Shown piece by piece: positions 41,653 through 50,200 of a stretch of DNA of 64,000 nt. The stretch spans positions 558,001-622,000 of the forward strand of contig NZ_JAXIVS010000004.1 of the NCBI RefSeq assembly GCF_034259325.1, read 5' to 3'. The position numbers were made by a program, and so were the translations under genes. Source of the DNA: Hyalangium ruber. Lineage in GTDB: Bacteria > Myxococcota > Myxococcia > Myxococcales > Myxococcaceae. A model generated the notes under the pieces. That model searched no databases. It worked only from the letters and a program-made list of their open reading frames with translations, and had not been told where the DNA came from. The number at the start of each line of letters is the position of its first letter. Within the stretch, counting starts at the first letter, position 1.

Positions 41653-42345
41653 TCAGTCGCGGCGGCGACGCATGTGCGCGGCGACCAGGGCGAGCAGCAG
41701 CACCATGGGCGCGCCACCGGCGGCGGAGCAACCCCCGCCGTCGTCGTCGTCCTCATCCCCATCGCCGCCGCCCGAGCCCGCGTCCGGATTGCCCGTGCCG
41801 GCATCCGGCGTGCCCGTGCTTCCACCCGTCACCTGGATGGCCTTGGTGATCGAAGCCGCGTTGTCCCCGGTGTTCTGGCTGTTGCCATTGACCGAGTTGC
41901 CACTGGCGTAGAGGGTCACCGTCTGGGCGCTGGTCGGCGCCACCAGCGAGAAGTCGAACCGGACCTCACCGTTGGCGAATGCCTTGGCTCCCCCCTTGTG
42001 GGTCAGCTCATTGCTGATGGCCTGCAGATCGGTTCCACCCGGAGTGAGCGTCCCGCCGCCGTTGCTCACCGCCACGTTCATGCCCGCCTTGTTGGCGGGA
42101 CCACCCTTGATGACGAGCGTGTAGTTGCCCGTGGCGCCCGCGACGAGGCTGTCAGGGCCGAGCAACGTCACCTCGGTGGGGATGGTGGAAGGGTTGCTGC
42201 TATGGCAGCCGGCCGACATGCACGTCTTGTTCGCCGTCTTGCCGGAGTAGTCAGTGATGCCCGCATTGTAGGCGTGAGCCGAAGGAGCGAGGAAGCACGC
42301 CGCCACCACGCCGACAATGCCAAGAGAGAAGAGCCGCGACTTCAT
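41653..42345 (-). CDS. MXAN_6652-like MYXO-CTERM anchored surface protein
   Basis: 230 residues. A signal peptide (VVAACFLAPSAHA) is followed by CMSAGCHSSN, a heme-like or metal-binding Cys/His motif, then about 120 residues of beta-sandwich (choice-of-anchor V type: TGNYTLVIKGGPANKAGMNVAVSNGGG). A Thr/Gly/Asp repeat leads to an acidic tract (DGDEDDDDGGG) and the tail CSAAGGAPMVLLLALVAAHMRRRR, a textbook MYXO-CTERM sorting signal. It should be exported and anchored at the surface. The Cys motif has four residues between cysteines, so it is not a standard CxxCH heme site. Confidence 0.85.
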   Translation of the reverse strand: MKSRLFSLGIVGVVAACFLAPSAHAYNAGITDYSGKTANKTCMSAGCHSSNPSTIPTEVTLLGPDSLVAGATGNYTLVIKGGPANKAGMNVAVSNGGGTLTPGGTDLQAISNELTHKGGAKAFANGEVRFDFSLVAPTSAQTVTLYASGNSVNGNSQNTGDNAASITKAIQVTGGSTGTPDAGTGNPDAGSGGGDGDEDDDDGGGCSAAGGAPMVLLLALVAAHMRRRRD

Positions 42346-42432
42346 TCAGCCTCCAACATGAACGGGGGAGTAAAAGCCCTTTGTTTCATATCGTGCTGAC
42401 ACACGAATCGTACACACTCTTGACCCACTGCA

Positions 42433-43107
42433 TCATTCCACTCCGGCTCGAAGCAGCAGCGCGCACGCCTCGTCTCGAAGCTGGTGAAGGGTGTGGAGCG
42501 TGGAGCCACCCGCCCGCTCCAGCCCAGCCACGAGCGCGAGCAGCCCATGAGCCGTCGTCCACGCGAGGTTGGCCAGGCGTCGCGGCTCGAAGCCCGGCGC
42601 CAGCCGGCCCGCGCGCGCATCCTCCTTGAGCCGCGCCTCGAGCGCGTCATTCACCCGCTGGCTCAGCGGGTACACACGCTCGCGCAAAAGCTCCACGGGC
42701 AGACCGATGAGCTGCGGCCAGAGGTACGCCACCCGGAAGGCATCCAGGTCCTCCGCGTAGAAATCCACCTTGGCGCGCGCCAGCGCGGCCAGCGCCTCCA
42801 CGCCGCTCGCCGCGCCCGCCACCGCCGCCTCCAGCACCCGCACCTCCGCCTCGAGCTGCTCCACGGCGAGCGCCCCCACCAGCTCCTCCTTCGAGCGGAA
42901 GTAGTAGAAGACGGCCGGCTTGCTCACATCCGCCGCGGCGGCCACCGCCTCCATCGTCAGCCCTGCCACGCCCTCCTTCACGAGCACGGCACGCGCGGCG
43001 ACGAGCAGCTCCGCCCGGCGGCCCTGCTGACGCCGCTCCTTGCGCGCCTGCCGCTCCGCCGAGGGCTCCCGGCCACGGCCCTCACGCCTGGAGCCACGCG
43101 AAGCCAT
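42433..43107 (-). CDS. TetR family transcriptional regulator
   Basis: 224 residues. After a basic N-terminal tail, the helix-turn-helix is LVKEGVAGLTMEAVAAAADVSKPAVFYYFRSKEELVGALA, followed by the ligand-binding helical domain. It overlaps the DUF4336 gene upstream by 26 bp, so the two are cotranscribed. It likely represses this operon through the inverted repeat at 43779-43812. A start slightly downstream would remove part of the unusual basic tail (GSRREGRGREPSAERQARK); the choice is open. Confidence 0.87.
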   Translation of the reverse strand: MASRGSRREGRGREPSAERQARKERRQQGRRAELLVAARAVLVKEGVAGLTMEAVAAAADVSKPAVFYYFRSKEELVGALAVEQLEAEVRVLEAAVAGAASGVEALAALARAKVDFYAEDLDAFRVAYLWPQLIGLPVELLRERVYPLSQRVNDALEARLKEDARAGRLAPGFEPRRLANLAWTTAHGLLALVAGLERAGGSTLHTLHQLRDEACALLLRAGVE

Positions 43108-43762
43108 CCCGCAGCGCCTCCCGCCCGCCGCGCTCGAGCACCTCGCCGTGACACACCACCACCCGCTCGAAGTCCCAGCCCAGCACCCCCTCCAGCGAGG
43201 TGCGCAGCGCGGCCTTGTCCTTCACCAGGGACTTGAGCAGCACCGTCGGCGCCAGCTTTCCGTAGGTGCGGTTCAGCTTCAGGTACGTGCGCGTGAGCCA
43301 CGAGGAGGACTCGCGGATGTGGAACGCCAGATCCGTCACCAGCAGCGTGCGGCTGGGGCGGTGCAGGAAGAGGAACTCGTCCAGGCGGGGCATGCCCTGC
43401 ATCCGCTGTTGGGTAAACACCGCCGCGTAGCCCGGATCCGGCGTCTCCGTGAGCTCCCCATCGATGCGCAGATCCGGCCGCTTGGCGCGCAGGCCCGCCG
43501 GTGCCACCACGCGCGCCGCCGGGTAGGCCGCCGCCCAATCTCCCAGGTGGACGTGGTGCATCACGTTGGGCGCCACGAGGAAGCGCACCGGCCCCAGCGC
43601 ATCCACCGCCGCGCGCGTCTCCGCGTCCATGCGCACCGGCGAGTGGATCCACAGGCCCCCGTCCGGCAGCCGGATCACCGTCATCCGCCCGCCCAGCTCC
43701 ATGCCTCCGGTACGGAACGGCACCTCTCTCACAAACACACCTTCGCTCAACGGACGCAACAT
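43082..43762 (-). CDS. DUF4336 domain protein (metallo-beta-lactamase-like fold)
   Basis: 226 residues from ATG 43762, with GAGGAG 6 nt upstream; the longer version from 43900 would read through the regulatory region. DUF4336 features: GGLWIHSPVRMDAETRAAVDALGPVRFLVAPNVMHHVHLGDWAAAYP, VTDLAFHIRE and ERVVVCHGEVLERGG. The fold resembles metallo-beta-lactamases, and the His residues in NVMHHVH and VCHGE may bind metal. Biochemical role unknown. It is cotranscribed with a TetR repressor. Confidence 0.82.
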   Translation of the reverse strand: MLRPLSEGVFVREVPFRTGGMELGGRMTVIRLPDGGLWIHSPVRMDAETRAAVDALGPVRFLVAPNVMHHVHLGDWAAAYPAARVVAPAGLRAKRPDLRIDGELTETPDPGYAAVFTQQRMQGMPRLDEFLFLHRPSRTLLVTDLAFHIRESSSWLTRTYLKLNRTYGKLAPTVLLKSLVKDKAALRTSLEGVLGWDFERVVVCHGEVLERGGREALRDGFAWLQA

Positions 43763-43778
43763 GGCGGCTCCTCGTTCT

Positions 43779-43812
43779 CTGACCTCGCATCGAAAAACTA
43801 ACCGGAGGTCAG
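43779..43812. promoter_or_regulatory. Candidate TetR operator upstream of the DUF4336-TetR operon
   Basis: CTGACCTC and GAGGTCAG are an 8-bp perfect inverted repeat separated by 18 bp; a second, overlapping near-palindrome is CTAACC-gga-GGTCAG. Both lie 17-50 bp upstream of the DUF4336 start codon, where a TetR dimer would block transcription. Confidence 0.55.
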
Positions 43813-43879
43813 AAAAATTGCCAATCCGTCCGCCGTACACACAGGTGCCCCACATGTGCGGCGCTGAGGGAGCGGGCCT

Positions 43880-43927
43880 CGCAAAGTTTGCGGAGTGCAA
43901 AGTTTGCGACGCGCAAACCCCTGCAAG
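43880..43927. repeat. Three 16-bp tandem repeats with GCAAA cores
   Basis: Units are CGCAAAGTTTGCGGAG (43880), TGCAAAGTTTGCGACG (43896) and CGCAAACCCCTGCAAG (43912). The GCAAA cores recur at exactly 16-bp spacing, and the first two contain palindromes centred on G (CGCAAA-G-TTTGCG). They lie between divergent operons, about 104-151 bp before the first minor pilin start, and may bind a regulator. Confidence 0.6.
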
Positions 43928-44030
43928 AGGCGGTGCGGGCGGCGCGTGATCCCCGTGCTTCCGCAGGCTTACCGGGCACCGGGTTCAGGGCTGGACTTTG
44001 CAACGTCCGGGGCTCTGCCGGAGGATCCGC

Positions 44031-44825
44031 TTGCTCGCTCGCACCCGACTTCGCCGAGGCTTCACGCTGCTCGAGTTGATGACCGCCGTGGCCATCATCG
44101 CCATCCTGGCTGGTCTCTCCTTCACCGCCATGTCCTACGGCACGGGGCGCGCGCGGGTGAACAACGCCATGTTCGACGTGGCGGCCATCTTCTCCGCCGC
44201 CCAGCTTCGGGCCATGAGCAACGGGGTGCCCCACCTCGTCGTCCTATCCCAGGACCCCACGCCGCCCGACCCGAGTGAGCCTCGCCACGTGCGCATCACC
44301 CTGCTCGAGCGCCCCGACACGGCGACGCCCACCATCGACGATGCGGGCTGGAACACCCTGGACCTGATCAACGGCCCGGATGTGGCCCTGAGCTTCGAGC
44401 GCACCCTGCCCGACGGCACCGTGGGGCTGGCGCCCGCTCCGGTGCGCGATCGGCTGGTGCTGACGGCGGGCTCGGGCCCGGACTCCGGCGGCTTCTCCTT
44501 CCTGGACCTTGACTCGCCGCGCATCCGCCGCCCGCTGCCTCGCCCCTTCAACACCATCCCGCTGAGCACGCCCGACTACAACCCGAGCGACACGAGCCAG
44601 CCCACCCGCGAGCTGCTGGGCGGCTGCTCCTTCTGTGTCGCCAACGGCTCCCGGACCTACGGCATCATCCGCTTCAACGCCGATGGCACCGTCGAGGTGC
44701 TCACGGGACAGCCCAACAGCACCGGCGGCACCATCGCCTTCATGCCCAACACCACCGACGAGGCCGGCTTCATTCCCCGGCTGCTGACCATCGCCGCCCC
44801 CGCGGGCGCCATTCGCACCTTCTAG
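44031..44825 (+). CDS. GspH/FimT-type minor pilin
   Basis: 264 residues. The start is TTG 44031, because GGAGG lies 6 nt upstream; no ATG fits. The prepilin signal RLRRG|FTLLELMTAVAIIAILAGL has the peptidase cleavage Gly and Glu5. The rest is a beta-rich pilin domain with one CSFC pair. Minor pilins of this type sit at the tip of the type IVa pilus and prime assembly with PilY1. First gene of the minor-pilin operon; the next begins 11 bp later. Confidence 0.85.
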   Translation: MLARTRLRRGFTLLELMTAVAIIAILAGLSFTAMSYGTGRARVNNAMFDVAAIFSAAQLRAMSNGVPHLVVLSQDPTPPDPSEPRHVRITLLERPDTATPTIDDAGWNTLDLINGPDVALSFERTLPDGTVGLAPAPVRDRLVLTAGSGPDSGGFSFLDLDSPRIRRPLPRPFNTIPLSTPDYNPSDTSQPTRELLGGCSFCVANGSRTYGIIRFNADGTVEVLTGQPNSTGGTIAFMPNTTDEAGFIPRLLTIAAPAGAIRTF

Positions 44826-44836
44826 GAGACCCGCCC

Positions 44837-45397
44837 ATGAGCCCTTCGCGTCCCTCCGCTCGCGGCTTCAGCATCATCGAGGCCCTGGCCGCCATGGCTG
44901 TCTTCGTCATCGGCATCGTCGGCGTCATGCAGATGAACGTGCTGGCCAGCCAGCAGAACAACCTGGCCCGCAGCCAGACCATCGCCAGCAAGATCGCCCG
45001 CGATGTCGCTGACTCCTTCGAGCGGCTGCCCTTCAACCACCCCGTCTTCCTCCGCAACACGGGCGTGCCCGCCAACAACCCGGATCAGTTCAGCGACTTC
45101 AACAACCCCGACGGGCTCTACACGCTGCAAGAGGCCATCGACCTGGACACGGTGCGCCCCTTCCTGGGTGCCGCCGACGCCATCATCAAGTCCGAGGGCG
45201 GCGGCGACTTCTACCAGGTCGCCTGGCGCTCCCAGCTCGTCCCCAACACCTCGCAGCCGACCGTGTTCGACTCGCGCCGCATCGCCATCATGGTGCGCTT
45301 CCCCACCCCTGGCGGCTTCCGTCAGGTGACCGTCTGGTCCGTGAAGTATGATCCGGCCTCCGTCACCCTCGACCCCGACGCCGTCCTGGAGATCTGA
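44837..45397 (+). CDS. pilV: PilV-type minor pilin
   Basis: 186 residues. The short leader ARG|FSIIEALAAMAVFVIGIVGVMQMN has the prepilin cleavage Gly and Glu5, followed by the amphipathic helix ASQQNNLARSQTIASKIARDVADSFERLP, typical of PilV-type minor pilins. The remaining beta domain is short. It belongs to the same operon as FimT, PilW, PilX and PilY1 and should be part of the priming complex at the pilus tip. Confidence 0.85.
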   Translation: MSPSRPSARGFSIIEALAAMAVFVIGIVGVMQMNVLASQQNNLARSQTIASKIARDVADSFERLPFNHPVFLRNTGVPANNPDQFSDFNNPDGLYTLQEAIDLDTVRPFLGAADAIIKSEGGGDFYQVAWRSQLVPNTSQPTVFDSRRIAIMVRFPTPGGFRQVTVWSVKYDPASVTLDPDAVLEI

Positions 45398-45400
45398 TCC

Positions 45401-46711
45401 ATGCGTCCCCCTCTCCGCTCTCGCGGCTTCACCTTGGTCGAGCTGCTCATCGGCGGCGCCGTGGGCGCCGTGGTGCTGCTGGGCATCAGCCTGACCTTCA
45501 TCTCCCAGGCCCGGCAATACCAGGCGCACGCCAGCCGCCGCGCCATCCAGGCCAACGCGCGCCAGGCCCTGGCCTTCATGGGCCGCGCCGTTCGCACCGC
45601 CGGCTATGGCGTCAACCCGGACCGGGCCGTGCTCGCCTACGACTCCTATGACGTGGAGAGCGACTCCGCCGTGCCGGGCTACCCGGACGCGGTCGTCATT
45701 CACTGGCGCGACACGCTCTTCCGCCGCAACGTGGCCTCCGCCAACTCCAACCAGATCATCGTGCAGCAGCTGCCAGTGGACCCCGCGGATCCGGGCGCCG
45801 AACGAGGCCTGCGCGAGCCGCTGCGCAGGGGGCAGATCCTCCTGGTGCTCTGCCCGCTGGCGCGCCAGCACGCCTTCGTCACCGTGCGCGACTTCGTGCC
45901 CGTGGGTGAAACCACCATCCCCCTGGACCAGACCATGCCGGCCTCCGCGGTCAACACGCCCATCGGCGCTCCCGGTCGGCTGTTCCACGAGCAGGCCTCG
46001 CTGGACTCCGAGGCCTGCTTCAGCGCGCCCGGCACCCAGGTGGTGAAGGTCCGCCGCGCCGCCTTCTACGTGGCCATGTTCGATGCCGACGGCCTCGGGA
46101 GCACTCCCGAGCGCACCCCGTATCTGATGATGCACCAGGGGCTGGACATGCCCACCGACACGCAGCCGCAGGGAGACAACGTCATCGACGTCAACGACTC
46201 GGTCCCGGTGGCCGAGGGCATCGAGCAGCTCCAGGTGGCCTACATCCTCAACTCCAACAACGACACCGCGCCGCTCGTGCGCGGCGTGACGGACGACCCG
46301 ATGCTGTCGCCCAACTACTATGGCGAGCAGTGGGAGCGCATCGACCCGTCCCTGCTCACCAACTGGTTCTTCGACCCGTCCGTGCGCTTCACCGATGCGC
46401 GGCGCATGGCGGACCACCCGGCCAACATCCGCCAGGTGCGCTTGACGGTGGTGTCGCGCAGCACCGTGGCCGACCCGGACATCCGGGGCGACAACCTGCT
46501 GACGGCCACCGAGGGTGCTCCGCTGGCCAATGGCACCATCCCCTGGCGTCAGCTCGAGAACCTGGGCACGCCCGCCATCGAGGACTTCAACCCCTCGGGC
46601 CGCCGCTTCTACCGGGTGCTGCTGCGCGAGTCGATCACCCCCAAGAACATGATGATGAACTCTCAGTTCCCCCCGGTTTCCTTCACCGCCAACACCCTGG
46701 GCGGAGGTTGA
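45401..46711 (+). CDS. pilW: PilW-type minor pilin
   Basis: 436 residues, long for the family (often 300-400). The leader SRG|FTLVELLIGGAVGAVVLLGISLTFISQARQYQAHASRRAIQANARQALAFMGRAVRTAGYGVNP is a prepilin signal and first helix, with the AxxFMxRxxRxAGYG pattern of PilW. The large C-terminal part contains several aspartate-rich turns (MPTDTQPQGDNVIDVNDSVP) that may bind calcium. It begins 4 bp after pilV. It likely helps bridge PilY1 to the fibre. Confidence 0.85.
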   Translation: MRPPLRSRGFTLVELLIGGAVGAVVLLGISLTFISQARQYQAHASRRAIQANARQALAFMGRAVRTAGYGVNPDRAVLAYDSYDVESDSAVPGYPDAVVIHWRDTLFRRNVASANSNQIIVQQLPVDPADPGAERGLREPLRRGQILLVLCPLARQHAFVTVRDFVPVGETTIPLDQTMPASAVNTPIGAPGRLFHEQASLDSEACFSAPGTQVVKVRRAAFYVAMFDADGLGSTPERTPYLMMHQGLDMPTDTQPQGDNVIDVNDSVPVAEGIEQLQVAYILNSNNDTAPLVRGVTDDPMLSPNYYGEQWERIDPSLLTNWFFDPSVRFTDARRMADHPANIRQVRLTVVSRSTVADPDIRGDNLLTATEGAPLANGTIPWRQLENLGTPAIEDFNPSGRRFYRVLLRESITPKNMMMNSQFPPVSFTANTLGGG

Positions 46712-46718
46712 ACACCCC

Positions 46719-47195
46719 ATGAAACGCCTCACTCCCCACCCCCGAGGCATGGCGCTGGTGTTGGCCATGGTCGTCGTGGTGCTCATCACCATGTTGGTGG
46801 CGGGCGCCATCTCCTTCACCGGCACCGAGCGAGCCGCCTCCCTCATGCAGACGCAGGAGGACCAGATGTCCTCGTGCATCCAGGCGGCGCGCAACCTCTT
46901 CATCTCCCGCATGCGCATGATTCCGGCCACCAGCGTGGAGACGGTCACCTTCGATGAGCAGATGAACGGCGCCCGCGTGGCCACCGGCCACTTCGGCCGC
47001 GTGACGGTCAACTCCGTCACCGACACGACCAGCTCCGTGCAGGACGCCAACATCAACGTCATGGCCATCGACCAGACGCCCGGTAACCCTCAGCCCGTGA
47101 AGTTCTACGCCGTCACCGCCGTGTGCCAGGAAGTCGCCAACGACCCGAGCAGCCCGGAGCGCGAGGTCGAGTTCCTTGTCAAGGTCGGGTTGTAG
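46719..47195 (+). CDS. pilX: PilX-type minor pilin
   Basis: 158 residues. The leader PRG|MALVLAMVVVVLITMLVAGAISFTGTERAASLMQ has the prepilin cleavage Gly but no Glu5, as is normal in PilX, which enters the tip complex through other contacts. The domain that follows is small. It sits 8 bp after pilW and 31 bp before pilY1. Confidence 0.83.
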   Translation: MKRLTPHPRGMALVLAMVVVVLITMLVAGAISFTGTERAASLMQTQEDQMSSCIQAARNLFISRMRMIPATSVETVTFDEQMNGARVATGHFGRVTVNSVTDTTSSVQDANINVMAIDQTPGNPQPVKFYAVTAVCQEVANDPSSPEREVEFLVKVGL

Positions 47196-47225
47196 ACTTC
47201 GAGTTCCCAAGGAGAACCCCCCCCT

Positions 47226-50200
47226 ATGCACTCCTGGAAATCCTTCCTCCGTCCCCTGAGCGCCGGCGTTCTGGCGCTCGGTGTGGCCAGTGTCGCCTGG
47301 GCGCAGAGCAAACTGGGCACCGCCCAGGACTCCGCCGCCTGCTGTCAGCTCACCACCTCCATCATTCAGGACGCGTTGCGCGGCAAGGACGTGGCCGGCG
47401 ACGAGCGCTTCTTCAGCTCCGAAGGCGCTCCTCCCAACATCCACTTCCTCATCGATACCTCGGGCTCGATGCGTGAGCTGCCCCAGCTCAACAACAGCAA
47501 CCACATCGAGTTCTTCAACAACACCACCAACGGCTGCTTCAACGCGCGGTTGGATGCCTTCTCCATCAGCCGCGGCTGGACCGCCAGCACCGTGTACCCG
47601 GTGCCGGACATGGGCACGGGGCTGGGCTCGGACACGGGCTTCCCCAACCTCTTCCAGGACAGCAAGTTCTACGGCTACATGTACTGGGGCGACAGCAGCA
47701 GCCCCACGCCCCAGTGGAACTCGAAGGAACAGGCCTGCCAGTCGCAGGTGCCCAACTGGAACGGCTCGCGCGCGTCGGATTACGGCCGCTGCATCCTGTG
47801 CCTGACCACCAAGGGCTTCTACAAGCTGCCCGAGGCCGAGGCCGTCAACAACGGCGACCTGTCCAACCCGGACTTCATCTTCTGGGGCCGCTACCTCAAC
47901 TTCAACCCGCCCAAGTACGTCACCGCCAAGGCGGTGCTCAAGCAGGTCGTCAAGGATCTGCGCCGGGTGCGCGCTGGCTTCAGCATCTTCACCAACGACT
48001 CCACCAGCACGCAGCTGCGCCAGCGGCAGAACCCCTCGTGCGACCTGATCCTCAGCAACGCCAGCGCCTTCGACAGCAACCGCGCCAGCTACATCAACGA
48101 CATCAACAGCCTGGGCTTCAGCACCGGCACGCCGCTGGCGCGCTCGCTGCTCAACGTGGGCTACTACTTCACCTCGGATGACGGGGTGTACCGCGACGTG
48201 TTCGGCTTCGGCACCGGCTACACCTTCCCGAACACCTTCCGCAACGGCTCGCTCTCCGCGCAGGGCCGCAGCGTGTGCTGGGGCTGCCAGAACTCCTCCA
48301 TCGTCATCATCACGGACGGTGAGCCCTCCGGCGACACCCTCCACGCCACCGTCGTCAACAAGCTGCGCCAGATCAACAATGGCCCCGTCTACTGCCCGGA
48401 CGCCGCGTGGTGCGGCACCAACAGCGGCAGCGGCCGGGACCGGGGCAGCAACATCGCCAGCTACACCGACGACAACGGCAACTACTACCTGGATGACGTG
48501 GCCAAGATGCTGGCCAACCAGGACCTGCAGCGCAACAGCCCCGCGACGGTGGGCGACTTCAACACCGCCGGCGTCCAGTCGCTGAGCATCTACACGGTGG
48601 GCTTCGGCATCAACAGCAACCTGCTCAAGCACACCGCGCAGGTGGGCAACGGCCTGTATTACACCGCCGAGGACTCGGCCAGCCTCAAGCAGGCGCTGCT
48701 GGAGATCATCAACAGCGTGCAGACGCGCTCCACCTCCTTCTCCAGCGCCTCGGCCAGCTCCCTGCAGGTGCGTGAGGCGGGCGCGGCCCTCATCCCGCGC
48801 TTCGAGCCGGGCCGCAACCGGACCTCCGCGTGGCAGGGCTTCCTCTACCGCTTCAAGCTCGGGCCCGAGCGACTCCTGGACTGCGTGCCCAACGGCACGG
48901 GCGACCTCAACAACGATGGCGACTGCAACGACACGCACCTCATCGACTCCACGGGCCAGGCGGTCATCGAGAATGACGAGGGCGAGTTCGTCAAGCTGCT
49001 GACGCCCACCGTGGAAGCGGTGCCCTTCTGGGAGGCCGGCAAGAAGTTGCGTGACCCCGCCGCCAACAACACCCAGCGCTGGCTGACGCGCAACATCTAC
49101 ACCATCGTCGACAGCAACGGCGATAACAAGCTGGACAAGCAGGATCCGCCCATCCCCTTCAACGAGGCCAACGCGGACAAGCTGGCCGACTACCTGGGCA
49201 TCAGCGACAACCCCACCACCTGCAACGACCTGGCGACGACGCTGGGCGTGGGCAGCCTGTCGCGCCTCGACTGCGCCAAGGTCATCATCCGCTGGTACCG
49301 GGGCGCCGACGCGCTCAGCCCGGACCCGAGCCTGCGCAACTATGACCGGCCGTTCCTGCTGCAGGACATCTTCCACTCCTCGCCCATCAGCGTGGAGCCG
49401 CCCATGCCGCGCATCTTCTGTGACTTCTCCAGCCAGTGTACCTACACCCTGTTCTCGGGCAGCACGCCGGGCAGGGACTCGTATGACACCTACGAGGAGA
49501 ACCAGGGAGACCGGGACAAGATCGTCCTGGTGGGCTCCAACGGCGGCATGCTGCACGCCTTCCACAACGGCCGAGCCACGGGACCGCGCGATCCGCTGAC
49601 GAAGATCCGCCCCTACAACGAGGGCACGGGCGATGAGCTGTGGGCCTTCGTCCCTCCGGACATGCTGCCCAAGCTGCGCCCCAACCTGGGCAAGCACGCC
49701 TACTTCGTGGACGGCACGCCGATGGTGCGCGAGGTGTGGCTGGACGGCGTGGGCGGCGCGGAAGACGGCGCCAAGCAGGAGGGTGAGTTCCGCACCGTGG
49801 CCGTGGTGGGCACGGGCCGGGGCGGTGTGCACCGCTTCGCCCTGGACCTCACGCGCCTGCTGGGCAAGAACATGGACGTCCCGGCCAACATCGTGAAGCC
49901 CGACGCCCCGGGCGACTTCCTGTGGATGTGGCCGCAGCCGTGCGACCCGCTGGCGCTGCAGGTGGGCCAGAGCTTCAGCAACTTCTCTCCCCGCCCGCCT
50001 CCCATCGGCCCCGTGGCCCTCACCGCCGCCGCGGATGATGCCCTGCGGTCGCTCGTCGGCATGGGTGGGCCCTCCGACGCCCCCTGGGACGTGGAGGGCA
50101 TCCAGGCGCGCGAGCGCTGGGTGGTGGCGCTCAACGGCGGCTATGACCAGGCCTACAGCCGTGGCCGTGGCATGGCCATCGTGGACCTGACCACCGGCCA

